64,000 nt of DNA, taken from positions 1 to 64,000 of the forward strand of contig JBLILH010000011.1 of assembly GCA_047636495.1 (NCBI GenBank), read 5' to 3'. This document shows positions 55,249 through 63,849 of this stretch, piece after piece. The stretch is from Endobugula sp047636495. Lineage in GTDB: Bacteria > Pseudomonadota > Gammaproteobacteria > Pseudomonadales > Cellvibrionaceae. The stretch's first letter is position 1. The number at the start of each line of letters is the position of its first letter. The notes below the pieces were generated by a model that did no database searches, was not told the origin of the DNA, and was given only the letters and a program-made list of their open reading frames with translations. Both the position numbers and the translations under genes were made by a program.

Positions 55249-55310
55249 TAATTAACCACAGAGTAGGCGAAGTATTATGTTCCGCAGCTTTACTCTCTGT
55301 GGTAGTTAAT
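55249..55310. repeat. Inverted repeat with AATTAACCACAGAGTA arms
   Basis: AATTAACCACAGAGTA near the left and TACTCTCTGTGGTAGTTAATT near the right pair with small bulges and enclose about 25 bases. It may be a terminator or a small mobile hairpin element. Confidence 0.5.
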
Positions 55311-55443
55311 TTTTACTTAAGTAGTTAGCTTTTATTCAAGCGGTTAACTTTTTGATCAAGGGTTAATTTTTGATTTTGTTGTGACTGGTATTTCAGTAAT
55401 CGCCTTCACAGGCATTTCAGTGAACGCTTCAATGGGCAGTTCG

Positions 55444-55533
55444 GAATTAAAGGGGTCAGAGCCCTTTTCTTCCCCGCCTAAAAGCTGTGATAAGATTAAT
55501 TAAACATTAAAAGGGCTCTGACCCCTTTAATTC
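55444..55533. repeat. 90-base MITE-like element with perfect 25-base inverted repeats
   Basis: Positions 55444-55468 and 55509-55533 are perfect inverted copies containing AAAGGGGTCAGAGCCC. They enclose 40 bases. Elements with GGGGTCAGAGCCC hairpins are scattered in many gammaproteobacterial genomes and are thought to be moved in trans by Y1-type transposases. Here it lies 1 kb from a RAYT gene. Confidence 0.8.
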
Positions 55534-55583
55534 ACATATTAGAACTGACTAATAATGTAGGCGGTATTGAGATTACGTCAAAC

Positions 55584-56078
55584 ATGGCAATTAATTCATA
55601 TAATACTTATTACAAAGAGCTTGTTTCATATTTATCTGATTTTGATTCAGGATATATATTTACTCCGTTTGGTACTGGTCACCTTTACGGTAGTTTTTTG
55701 ACTTGTGATATTTTTGATGAACCTTTTAATGTACATATTATTGGTGGAAAAACACACTTAAAAAATACTAAAGCAGATAAGCTTTATGCACCATTTAATC
55801 CTTTTTCAGTTATAGATAAAAACTTTATTAACACAAAAATTGCGATACGAAAAGTGGGAAGACATTCATCTATTATAGAGTTCAAAGAAGAATCACTACA
55901 AGAGGCAATAGATATAGCAATACAAAACAACTTTAAAGTTGAACCATCAGCTTTGGGAGGTTTGGCTGCGATGATCGATACGTGTAATAATTTGTCAATT
56001 AAATGTACTGAAAAAAAGTTAGTCGTGGTAACTGGGATGAGTAAAATATATGCAGAACTTAACAACGTGGTTATGTAA
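55584..56078 (+). CDS. Hypothetical cassette-encoded protein
   Basis: The product is 164 residues, soluble and AT-rich in coding, with no signal peptide. It starts MAINSYNTYYKELVSYLSDF. The C-terminal third (EEAIDIA-type helix, VEPSALGGLAAMID, KKLVVVTGMSKIY) faintly resembles the C-terminal part of tryptophan-synthase-beta-like PLP enzymes. No PLP lysine region is present, so this may be chance. A membrane protein gene follows after 36 bases, ending in an attC site, so the two may form one cassette. Confidence 0.55.
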   Translation: MAINSYNTYYKELVSYLSDFDSGYIFTPFGTGHLYGSFLTCDIFDEPFNVHIIGGKTHLKNTKADKLYAPFNPFSVIDKNFINTKIAIRKVGRHSSIIEFKEESLQEAIDIAIQNNFKVEPSALGGLAAMIDTCNNLSIKCTEKKLVVVTGMSKIYAELNNVVM

Positions 56079-56114
56079 AAATAGTTTCTTACTTATACAA
56101 GGTAAAATCAGTAT

Positions 56115-56705
56115 ATGGATTTAATATTTCAAGTTTGGGGTGGTGTGTTTTATCTTACCAGTAAAGTGTTGTTTGCATTTTCTGAAGGACAGCAGGCTAA
56201 ACCTAAAAAAAGCCTTAAAATTAAAGGTTGGCTTATTTATATTCTCGGTGTTCCTGCTTGGGTGACAATATTAATGGGTCATCAGAATTGGATGGCAGCA
56301 TCCATTGAAATTGGGGGGGTTCCCTCTATGATATTGGGTCTGTACAATACTTATCACGATAATAATAAACAACACAAATGGTTGAATACGTTCGTTGCCC
56401 TATGTACTTATTCATCTCTTGCATTTGGTATTATTTATAGTGTTATCCATAACAGTGGTATAACATCTATCTCACAAGTATTGGAAATAGGCGTGACAGT
56501 AGGTTTCTTGTTGGGTAGCTATTCAATAGCTAAAAATAAACCTGTAGGTTGGTTATTCTTTATGCTGATGAATCTGAGTATGGCTGCATTGATGCTACTG
56601 CAAAATAAACCTATCCTTATGGTACAGCAATTAATTTCATTGTGTTTTGTGATTTATGGTTTTAACAAATCTCGTAACCTTTCATGTCCAAAGCTAACAA
56701 GTTAA
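56115..56705 (+). CDS. Hypothetical multi-pass membrane protein, likely cassette gene
   Basis: The 196-residue product has about five to six hydrophobic segments, including WLIYILGVPAWVTILMG, TFVALCTYSSLAFGIIYSVI and LISLCFVIYGF, with short polar loops. It resembles the small nicotinamide-mononucleotide-transporter-like and YgjV-like membrane proteins only in general layout, so no function is given. Its stop codon lies inside the following attC site, which supports a cassette origin. Confidence 0.6.
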   Translation: MDLIFQVWGGVFYLTSKVLFAFSEGQQAKPKKSLKIKGWLIYILGVPAWVTILMGHQNWMAASIEIGGVPSMILGLYNTYHDNNKQHKWLNTFVALCTYSSLAFGIIYSVIHNSGITSISQVLEIGVTVGFLLGSYSIAKNKPVGWLFFMLMNLSMAALMLLQNKPILMVQQLISLCFVIYGFNKSRNLSCPKLTS

Positions 56706-56782
56706 TTAAACGGAAAATAACAGTTGGCCATCGCTTCGCGATTATAGCCAACTGTTATTTTCCGCTTATTAAGGCGTTAGAA
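56692..56782 (+). repeat. Integron attC-like site (about 91 bases)
   Basis: The site runs from AGCTAAC to GTTAGAA. CGGAAAATAACAGTTGGC and GCCAACTGTTATTTTCCG pair perfectly in the middle around ATCGCTTCGCGAT. TTAATTAA and TTATTAA pair further out. The right core end is one base off GTTRRRY; a better GTTAGAT lies at 56832-56838, so the exact right edge is uncertain. It is probably the last site of the cluster. Confidence 0.72.
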
Positions 56783-56927
56783 ACAATTACGAGTGCGTGT
56801 CCTGTGCCGCTCTTTTCTGTGCCGCTCTTTCGTTAGATACATGAAAGCGTTAATTTAGCTATAATGGCCATTACAGGTAGGAACAGTAATGAGTCTGAAC
56901 CTATTGATTGATTTATGGAGGTACCCG

Positions 56928-57293
56928 ATGGTGAATTCTACGCGCGCAGAAAAAAAAGCCAATAAACCCCAACTTTCAACCGAGGCCCGTGCTCACGCGC
57001 AAACCATCGTCAACACGGTAACACCTGTGAGCTTTACTAAGCAGCAACGTAAGGAGGTGCGACAAGCTATTGAAAGTGGTATGGCAACGATTAGAGCTGA
57101 GGCGAGCGGTAAGGGCAGGGAGCGGGAAAAAAAGGTCAAGCAGCTGCAAAAGCAGTGTGAGGCTAAGGGGGGCAATGTTGCCACTATCACTGAAACGAGC
57201 CACGGCAAATCGATTCTGAATGTGATATTACCCTGGGGCTTACTATCGCTGACCTGGATAGGGCTGGCGATCTACTTATTGACGTTTATGTAA
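56928..57293 (+). CDS. DUF2956 family protein
   Basis: The product is about 121 residues with a basic, charged, helical front part. STEARAHAQTIVNTV and FTKQQRKEVRQAIESGM match the DUF2956 pattern. KGREREKKVKQLQKQ follows, and one C-terminal membrane anchor (VILPWGLLSLTWIGLAIYLL) ends the protein. The ATG at 56928 is preferred because GGAGG lies six bases upstream; an earlier ATG at 56889 has none. Function is unknown. Confidence 0.78.
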   Translation: MVNSTRAEKKANKPQLSTEARAHAQTIVNTVTPVSFTKQQRKEVRQAIESGMATIRAEASGKGREREKKVKQLQKQCEAKGGNVATITETSHGKSILNVILPWGLLSLTWIGLAIYLLTFM

Positions 57294-57351
57294 TTGCCAG
57301 AATGACCTTTATTATTTTTAATGCTAAGTTAAGCCGATTTTAGGGATATTT

Positions 57352-58359
57352 ATGTACACCGATGAAGATTTAGATTTCGCGGCAAAAAAAGAAATATTTT
57401 CCGCAGCCTCCGTTAAAGAGTTTCGCGAAGCACTGTCAGTATTAAAAAACTCTCCTTCTGCTGATGAAGAAAATTTTAGATTGATTGGGGGCTTTAATGA
57501 CATATTTATTGTCATCGCGTGCTCGCTTCTTTTGTTTTCTTCTTTGTGGGTTCTGCATTCAATAACAGATAATGATAGCCTAGGGCTTCTGGTGTTTTCT
57601 ATCTTGTCGTGGCTGTTAAGTGAACACTTTGTGCTGAAACGAAAAATGGCTCTGCCAGCGATTGGACTTTTACTATCATTTATCGGAGGAGTGTTTGCTT
57701 TAGTCTTTTCAGTGTTTGCTGATCCCTCCGAAACAGCCTTGATTCTAGCGACAGCGATATCTGCTATCGCTGCATATGTGCATTGGATTCGTTTCAGCGT
57801 CCCGATTACCATCGCAGCAGGCGCTGCCGCAGTCGTCGGGTTTATGGTGTCTATTATTCTTAGTGCTTTTCCTAATACTAAAGAGTGGTGGGAGGTTATT
57901 CTGCTCTTCTGTGGCGTGATGACTTTTGCTTGCGCTATGTATTGGGACGCTTCTGACACCCGTAGAACGACGCGACGATCTGATGTGGCCTTTTGGTTAC
58001 ACCTACTTTCGGCTCCGCTTATTATTCATCCTGTTTTTTCTGCCTTGGGCGTATTAGATGGGAGTGAAAATATCAGCAATATGATCATTATTGTAGGTTT
58101 GTACGTGTTGATGACGTCAATTTCAATTGTAATTGATAGGCGGGCATTTATGGTTTCCTCATTAATTTATGTGCTCTATGCACTGTCAATACTTATAAAA
58201 ACATACGGTGGTGTAGGTTATAGTTTCGCGCTCACCGGCGTTTTTATGGGCGGCGCGCTGTTATTTTTATCCGCATATTGGCACCGTGTGAGAGTCAATT
58301 TGGTTAATCAGCTGCCTGCTACCATAAATCGATATATTCCCGAAGTGATACATTCTTAA
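57352..58359 (+). CDS. Multi-pass membrane protein (DUF4401/DUF2157-like context)
   Basis: The 335-residue product has a soluble N-terminus of about 45 residues (EDLDFAAKKEIFSAASVKEF) and then about ten membrane segments. A remnant of a GDYXXLXY-type gene follows 28 bases downstream. GDYXXLXY proteins normally follow DUF2157/DUF4401 membrane proteins, so this is probably the membrane partner of that pair. The family assignment rests on layout and context, not on a clear motif. TAGGGA lies before the ATG. Confidence 0.7.
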   Translation: MYTDEDLDFAAKKEIFSAASVKEFREALSVLKNSPSADEENFRLIGGFNDIFIVIACSLLLFSSLWVLHSITDNDSLGLLVFSILSWLLSEHFVLKRKMALPAIGLLLSFIGGVFALVFSVFADPSETALILATAISAIAAYVHWIRFSVPITIAAGAAAVVGFMVSIILSAFPNTKEWWEVILLFCGVMTFACAMYWDASDTRRTTRRSDVAFWLHLLSAPLIIHPVFSALGVLDGSENISNMIIIVGLYVLMTSISIVIDRRAFMVSSLIYVLYALSILIKTYGGVGYSFALTGVFMGGALLFLSAYWHRVRVNLVNQLPATINRYIPEVIHS

Positions 58360-58387
58360 CTCTTATTTTGTCGATTCGTGCTGGTTA

Positions 58388-58516
58388 ATGCAAGGCGATT
58401 ATACGCGGCTACGTGTTGCCATTACGCTTGAGGCAGTGTCATCAGAAAACCAAGAACATAACCAAGATGGCTACATTATTGTTGGCGTGAGCGAACACAA
58501 TGGGGCTATTTTATAG
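58388..58516 (+). pseudogene. C-terminal remnant of a GDYXXLXY-type protein
   Basis: The open frame encodes QGDYTRLRVAITLE and ends with GYIIVGVSEHNGAIL. This corresponds to the GDYxxLxY motif region and what follows it. The membrane anchor and the rest of the usual 150-180 residues are missing, so a deletion has removed most of the gene. Confidence 0.6.
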
Positions 58517-58910
58517 CCTTTTATTAAGCCACCCCCCGCTGCCTGAAAGTCAAGTAAAAAGGCAATCCCGCATCCGTAATCTTCAGGATTAACTTGACAC
58601 CAACACCTTTCTCTTGCGAGAGGGGCCGCTAAACGTTACCAATAGGCGTGTTACAGGGAGTGTCGAGTCGCTAATAATCGCGAGCTATGACAGAATGTCT
58701 TGGGTGATGGACATTATCAGGTGATTAACATTATGGCGACAGACCCCAAGTAGCGAAATCACCTGCATCATATGTTACCAATGCAGTGCATTAAGTGTTG
58801 AGCGAAGAGAGGAAAAATATTAGCGCCACGATGTTGTTACTTGGCGAGGCTAGACTAAAATAGATAAAGACGTGTATTCTTTCGCTACTAATAATCATCA
58901 ACGACTTTAT
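58517..58910. other. Intergenic region before the sensory GGDEF-EAL gene
   Basis: About 390 bases without a gene that I can recognise. It may hold remains of the deletion that truncated the GDYXXLXY gene and the promoter for the next gene. Confidence 0.45.
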
Positions 58911-61292
58911 ATGACTACAAACCATTCAATAACCGTCAATCAATTAGATATCAGTTGGGATGAGGCTAAGGGCATTTGTACTTTAGCGGACATCCCCGTC
59001 ACGCTAATGTGGGTCGATACGACCTTGCTAGGCTTAATGTCCAGCGTACAAAGCATGGTCGGTACCGAACGTTTTTTGCTATCACTACAAAATGAAGGCC
59101 GCAAAAGCGTGGAAGATGACTGGAGCGTCATTAGTTCTTTTGATGCATTTGAAGACGGCTTTAACGAGATAGTGGTTGTTGCTCAAGTCGCGGGCTGGGG
59201 TATTTGGACGCTCGTCGATTATGACAAGAATGAAAAAAGGTGCGTATTTAGAGTAGAGAACAGCTGGGAAGGTCGTTATCAACGCACAATCGGGAAATGT
59301 TGGGGTAGCGGTTTTGTGGCAGGCAAGTTTGCGGGCTATTGTACTAAGTTGTTTGGTGATTACTGCTGGCCAAAACAAACCTCATATATCGCAAAAGGCG
59401 ATTTATACGATGAGTTTGTGGTGTCTCCATCCTCTAAGAGAGTTGAGAGCGAGATTGACAAGTTGCTCACCATAAACAAAGCCACTCAGGCAGATATGGC
59501 GGTTGCACTTGAACAGTTACGTAATGAAGTTAATGAACGTAAACACGTGGCTAAAAAATTATCGGAGCAAAAAAAATATTATGAAAGCTTATTAAGTAAT
59601 TTAAACTTTCCTACTTTGGTGATCGATGCAGAACATAAGGTGGTACTCTGGAATAAAGCGTGCGAAAAAATGACAGGCATTTCGGGTTCCGACATCATTG
59701 GAGGTAAAGAGCCTTGGCGTGGGTTTTACAAGCAGTCACGTCCTTGCTTGGCAGATCTCGTTTTAGATGAAAGCTTAGGCGAAATGTCTTTACTATATGA
59801 CTGTGAGTTTCCTCACCCTTTTATCAGCGAAGGTAAAAGAACGCAGGGCTGGTGTGAGATGCCAACTGGAGAATTGCTTTATCTTGATATGGATGCCGCG
59901 CCAACTTTTGATGAGAACGGCAGCGTTACCGCTGTTATTGAAGTTTTGCGGGACATTACTGAGCATAGAAAAATAGAAGAAAAACTTAATTTTCAAGCAC
60001 GCCACGACGCATTAACAAAATTGGCTAATCGCTATGAATTTGAACAAAGAGGCATTAGATTGGTTGAGAAGGCAAAAGAAAATGGTAGTGAACATGCCTT
60101 ATGTTTCTTGAATCTCGATCAATTCAAAGTAGTTAACGACACCTGTGGTCATAGCGCAGGTGACGAAATGCTGCGCCAGATCTCCCAGGTTTTACAACGT
60201 GTTGTCAGAAAAGAAGATACGCTTGCCCGTCTTGGCGGTGATGAGTTTGGTATATTAATGGAGTGCTGCTCCATCACTCACGCTTATCAAATGGCGGCAG
60301 TATTACAAAAGAATATTCAAGAATACCAGCTGATTTGGAAGGGTCAATCATTTCGTGTAGGTGTGAGTATAGGTTTAGTGGCTCTTAATCGGGAAACTGT
60401 CAGTATCAATGAGTTGTTAACCGGTGCGGATGCAGCGTGTTACATGGCGAAAGATTTCGGGCGCAATCGCATTCATGTCTACGAAGCAGACGACAAAACG
60501 ATGACCGAAAGACGTGGCGAAATGCAGTGGGTAAATCGTATTCGACAGGCATTAGAGCAAGATCGTTTTTGTCTTTATGCGCAATCTATCTTATCCCTTG
60601 ATGGTGATACGCATAAGCATTACGAAATTCTTATTAGAATGATTGACGAAAAAGGCGATATTATTGCTCCCGGAGCATTTCTTCCTGCGGCAGAACGTTA
60701 TAATTTAATCATAGAGTTAGATCGCTGGGTAGTAACCCGAGTATTCAGTTTGTTAAGGGCTTGCTCGATGGTTCTTGACAGTATCAATTTCATTTCTGTT
60801 AACCTCTCGGGCGATTCATTAACCGATGAGGATTTTTTGAAGTTCGTCATCGAACAGTTACGCCTCTCTAGTATTAACGGCGAAAAAATATGTTTTGAAA
60901 TCACAGAGACCGCCGCAATATCGAACCTTGAGAAAGCAGGCCTGTTTATAGAGGCCGTTAAAGATTTTGGATGTCGCTTTGCGTTAGACGATTTTGGTAG
61001 CGGTCTATCATCATTCGGGTATCTAAAGAAGTTGCCCGTCGACTACTTGAAAATAGACGGTATGTTTGTAAAAGACATGGTTAATGACAAAATAGACTGT
61101 GCCATGGTCAAGTCAATCAATGAGATTGGTCATATTATGGACATGCAGACGATAGCAGAGTTTGTTGAGAACGATGCGATTAAAGATATGTTGATAGATA
61201 TAGGCATTAATTACGCGCAGGGTTTTGGTATCGATAAACCCAAGCCTTTTGAGGAGATACTGAGCAGTTTGAAAAGCATCTCTATTTTATGA
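58911..61292 (+). CDS. V4R-like / PAS / GGDEF / EAL signalling protein
   Basis: This protein of about 793 residues is cytoplasmic, with no membrane segment. The first 180 residues look like a V4R/XylR-N-type ligand domain (IGKCWGSGFVAGKFAGYCTKLFGDYCWPKQTSYI). A short coiled coil and a PAS domain (FPTLVIDAEHKVVLWNKACE to VLRDITEHRK) follow. GGDEF is intact (RLGGDEFG) with an RKED I-site. The EAL domain reads EIL with ITET, LDDFGSGLSSF and LKIDGMFVKDM, so phosphodiesterase residues are kept. An earlier GTG at 58872 is possible; neither start has a good ribosome-binding site. Confidence 0.9.
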   Translation: MTTNHSITVNQLDISWDEAKGICTLADIPVTLMWVDTTLLGLMSSVQSMVGTERFLLSLQNEGRKSVEDDWSVISSFDAFEDGFNEIVVVAQVAGWGIWTLVDYDKNEKRCVFRVENSWEGRYQRTIGKCWGSGFVAGKFAGYCTKLFGDYCWPKQTSYIAKGDLYDEFVVSPSSKRVESEIDKLLTINKATQADMAVALEQLRNEVNERKHVAKKLSEQKKYYESLLSNLNFPTLVIDAEHKVVLWNKACEKMTGISGSDIIGGKEPWRGFYKQSRPCLADLVLDESLGEMSLLYDCEFPHPFISEGKRTQGWCEMPTGELLYLDMDAAPTFDENGSVTAVIEVLRDITEHRKIEEKLNFQARHDALTKLANRYEFEQRGIRLVEKAKENGSEHALCFLNLDQFKVVNDTCGHSAGDEMLRQISQVLQRVVRKEDTLARLGGDEFGILMECCSITHAYQMAAVLQKNIQEYQLIWKGQSFRVGVSIGLVALNRETVSINELLTGADAACYMAKDFGRNRIHVYEADDKTMTERRGEMQWVNRIRQALEQDRFCLYAQSILSLDGDTHKHYEILIRMIDEKGDIIAPGAFLPAAERYNLIIELDRWVVTRVFSLLRACSMVLDSINFISVNLSGDSLTDEDFLKFVIEQLRLSSINGEKICFEITETAAISNLEKAGLFIEAVKDFGCRFALDDFGSGLSSFGYLKKLPVDYLKIDGMFVKDMVNDKIDCAMVKSINEIGHIMDMQTIAEFVENDAIKDMLIDIGINYAQGFGIDKPKPFEEILSSLKSISIL

Positions 61293-61645
61293 CAGCAAAC
61301 TAGCCGTCAATATAACACCCAGTTTTTACTGCTATACCATTATTTTTCACACTAGATTCATTTGATTATCATCAGGCAATTCTTCATCGGGTGGTCCCCC
61401 TCTTCACCGCGTCATCTGTTCACGTTTGTCAAAAAAATTAAGCAGAAGCCCCGCTACCTCCAAAGATAAAAAGACCGTAAGAGTGGTCGCCGAAACATTG
61501 CCTGCAAATTCAAACAGCGATACCGAAAGCTGTATTACACCGCTAGGCATCGGAGAGACGTTAGTGTCGGCGTGGGTTGAAACGACCAACTGAGAACCGT
61601 AGGCGTCAATTTATCCCCCCCCCCCCCGAGTGGTGTATCGGCGCT
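61293..61645. other. Intergenic region ending in a 13-C tract
   Basis: No clear gene. A minus-strand open frame (61404-61589) encodes a hydrophobic stretch (VFLSLEVAGLLLNFF) but lacks a good start and may be a remnant. A homopolymer of 13 C at 61615-61627 ends the region just before a small open frame. Confidence 0.5.
61615..61627 (+). repeat. Homopolymeric C tract (13 bases)
   Basis: Thirteen consecutive C lie 18 bases upstream of the ATG at 61646 and inside a longer open frame that starts at 61577. Tracts of this length are prone to slippage and can switch genes on and off. Confidence 0.9.
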
Positions 61646-61825
61646 ATGAAAGATGAAGAATATATCAAATGCTCGCCTTATAAAGTACGATATGAAACGA
61701 TTGGAAATAGCACGTCTGCGGACGAAATGTTAAGTCAGTGCGCAGGGAAAATTAAATTCCCTCAAGTGCTCCAACAAGAAAATATCATTATTAAAGACAT
61801 TTGGGGTTCGATGATTGAAAAATAA
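61646..61825 (+). CDS. Small unknown protein upstream of the YeiH-type gene
   Basis: The open frame from the ATG encodes 59 residues, soluble, with two cysteines (IKCSPYKVRYETIGN, MLSQCAGKIKFPQ). If translation began upstream of the C tract at 61577 the product would be 82 residues with a Pro-rich insert encoded by the tract. Its end overlaps the next gene by 11 bases. No ribosome-binding site is obvious and no family is recognised. Confidence 0.4.
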   Translation: MKDEEYIKCSPYKVRYETIGNSTSADEMLSQCAGKIKFPQVLQQENIIIKDIWGSMIEK

Positions 61826-62885
61826 AACGGGCTATAAAACACCGGCATTGAAGAGGGGCGTTTGGTTAGTGCATCGGTTCCAGCATATGATCCCCGGTAT
61901 TTTAGTAGCGACTATCGTCGGCTTTGCTGCTCTTTTTCTGAGCGAGCACTACGGCGCGCCTGCGATGTTATTTGCGTTGCTGTTAGGTATTGCGTTGTCG
62001 TTTTTATACGAAGAGACAACATGTAAGGCCGGCGTTGAATTTGCAGGGTCGCATATTTTGAAGATTGGCGTGGCACTACTGGGCTTACGTATTGCGTTTG
62101 ACGATGTAGTATCTTTGGGTTGGAAAACGGCAGTGTTATTACTATTGGCCATTGGCAGTACTATCTTAGTGGGGGTGGTTCTGGCTAAGCTCTTCGGCTT
62201 ACAAAAACGCTTTGGTGTCTTGACCGGGGGCTCGGTGGGGATTTGTGGTGCGTCAGCGGCTATCGCTATATCGGCTGTGTTGCCGGAAAGTAAGCATAAA
62301 GAGCGAGACACACTGATTACCGTTATTGTGGTGACGGCCCTATCGACGATAGCTATGGTGCTGTATCCCATTATCGCTGATCTATTACATTTAGATGAAA
62401 CCAGTACGAGTATTTTTTTGGGCGGCACTATTCATGACGTCGCTCAGGTAGTCGGTGCAGGATATTCTGTGTCGATGCAAACGGGTGATTTAGCCACGCT
62501 GACAAAACTAGTCCGAGTCGCGTTTTTGATGCCTGTGGTATTGTGCATACTGTTAGTCATTAGAATGAAATTTACCTCTAATTCTTACTCCAACTCGCGG
62601 GAAGAAGAAGCGGGTTCTTCGACTAAGCCTGCGGGGTTCCCCTTATTCTTAATGGCTTTTGTGGCGTTAATGATTATCAATAGTGTGTTTTCTATCCCTA
62701 CCGGAGTCACTGCGGCCGCTACTAGTATCTCCAGCTTTGCTTTGGTGGTAGCCATTGCCGCTATTGGGATGAAGTCTAATCTTAAGCAGCTGTTAGAGGT
62801 GGGCATAAAACCTATTCTGCTATTGGTTTTGGAGACGATATGGATTGTTGCTGTAATTCTGTTATCTCTACCGTATTTAAGATAG
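61815..62885 (+). CDS. YeiH-family (UPF0324) putative sulfate exporter
   Basis: The product is an inner-membrane protein of up to 356 residues with about ten membrane segments. The family marks are HILKIGVALLGLRIAFDDV, GSVGICGASAAIAISAV and LGGTIHDVAQVVGAGYSVS. The last third keeps the usual ISSFALVVAIAAIGMKSNLK motif. YeiH proteins are predicted anion or sulfonate-related exporters. The start is uncertain: TTG at 61815 overlaps the small upstream ORF, and GTG at 61869 is another option. Confidence 0.88.
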   Translation: MKNKTGYKTPALKRGVWLVHRFQHMIPGILVATIVGFAALFLSEHYGAPAMLFALLLGIALSFLYEETTCKAGVEFAGSHILKIGVALLGLRIAFDDVVSLGWKTAVLLLLAIGSTILVGVVLAKLFGLQKRFGVLTGGSVGICGASAAIAISAVLPESKHKERDTLITVIVVTALSTIAMVLYPIIADLLHLDETSTSIFLGGTIHDVAQVVGAGYSVSMQTGDLATLTKLVRVAFLMPVVLCILLVIRMKFTSNSYSNSREEEAGSSTKPAGFPLFLMAFVALMIINSVFSIPTGVTAAATSISSFALVVAIAAIGMKSNLKQLLEVGIKPILLLVLETIWIVAVILLSLPYLR

Positions 62886-63380
62886 GCGCTGTTAAAAAAA
62901 GAGGCGGGGAGGGGATGCGTCAACGATAGCTATTGTTATTCTGTGGTTGCCATATTCCATTGAATACGCTACTGCCTTAACGTTACATGCTCATTGTTCA
63001 CTAAGCGTATTTGATATTCATCGGGGACACACTTATTGTGCTACTGTAGGCGCTATATTGTAGTGTTGGTTCAGCTAACACTGTTGATGGTTGGTTGGTT
63101 GTTTGTGTCGCGCACTGACGTAAAAACTATAATTTTTTCTGCTGATCGTGCCTCCGTGTTTTATCGGCGAATGTACTGCCGTCGAATAATCACTATCAAA
63201 AAATTGATGGGTTTAGTTAAGCAGTTTCGGCCATATATATTAATGACGTTAGAAACGGGTAAACGCCGAGACTGGGTTATCGGAGTTTGATGCGATGTAT
63301 CGATAGACTATTAACATTCCGCAGAATAATTTATAGGGTATTCATCTTTTCCCTCAATACCCCCTATAAAAAGTCCAGAC

Positions 63381-63410
63381 GCACATCATCGTTAACGATG
63401 ATGTGCTTTG
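63381..63410. terminator. Perfect palindromic hairpin with short T-rich tail
   Basis: GCACATCATC (63381-63390) and GATGATGTGC (63397-63406) pair around the self-complementary GTTAAC, followed by TTTGTATTT. It could be a terminator or a protein-binding palindrome. Confidence 0.6.
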
Positions 63411-63675
63411 TATTTCTGCGAATTTCTTACTCGATATCGGTGACGTTAACGTCCTGTACAAATGTATTTTTTACATCCTATCCCGCCGAATCCAGCGGAA
63501 AGCCCTAGGTCATTATCACGTGATTAAGCACAGCTTTTAGTGGCTAAAGAATGTGCGCTATAAGCAACCCCGTGTTGTGACGGGTGATTGAAATGATGTG
63601 GCGTGGCCAAAAAAAATAAACGGTTACGTAAAATTTCAATGCTGATAGATCCTCGAATAAGGAGCGATTTTTTTA

Positions 63676-63849
63676 ATGCCGGTCAAACGGTCATTTTTTT
63701 ATACGCTGGCTGCCAGATCATGTTTCACCGCCATCATTTTACGCTGAACCGTTTTCAACGCAGTTTTTGACGGGTTTTCTATTTTTGTGGATTTACCGTT
63801 AGAAGAGGAACAGCAAAGCGTGTCTCATCAAGAAGAAGATGGCGAGTGA
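63676..63849 (+). pseudogene. Small open frame broken by an internal TGA
   Basis: AAGGAG lies 11 bases before an ATG. The frame reads MPVKRSFFYTLAARSCFTAI and ILR, then TGA (63745-63747), then continues in the same frame as TVFNAVFDGFSIFVDLPLEE to another TGA at 63847. It may be a small gene with a nonsense mutation, or a short 23-residue peptide gene. Confidence 0.35.

Noticed and set aside
55584..56078. PLP-dependent enzyme
   Set aside because: Only a short C-terminal stretch looks similar. There is no PLP-binding lysine region and the protein is too short.
57324..57959. Open frame of 211 codons on the minus strand
   Set aside because: It lies antisense to the membrane protein gene at 57352-58359, has no ribosome-binding site, and its composition is that of a reverse-complement shadow.
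61949..62428. Open frame of 159 codons on the minus strand
   Set aside because: It is fully antisense to the YeiH-family gene, whose own motifs are clear.
63036..63508. Two open frames of 84 and 73 codons on the plus strand
   Set aside because: No ribosome-binding sites. The second runs through the palindrome at 63381, and neither looks protein-like.
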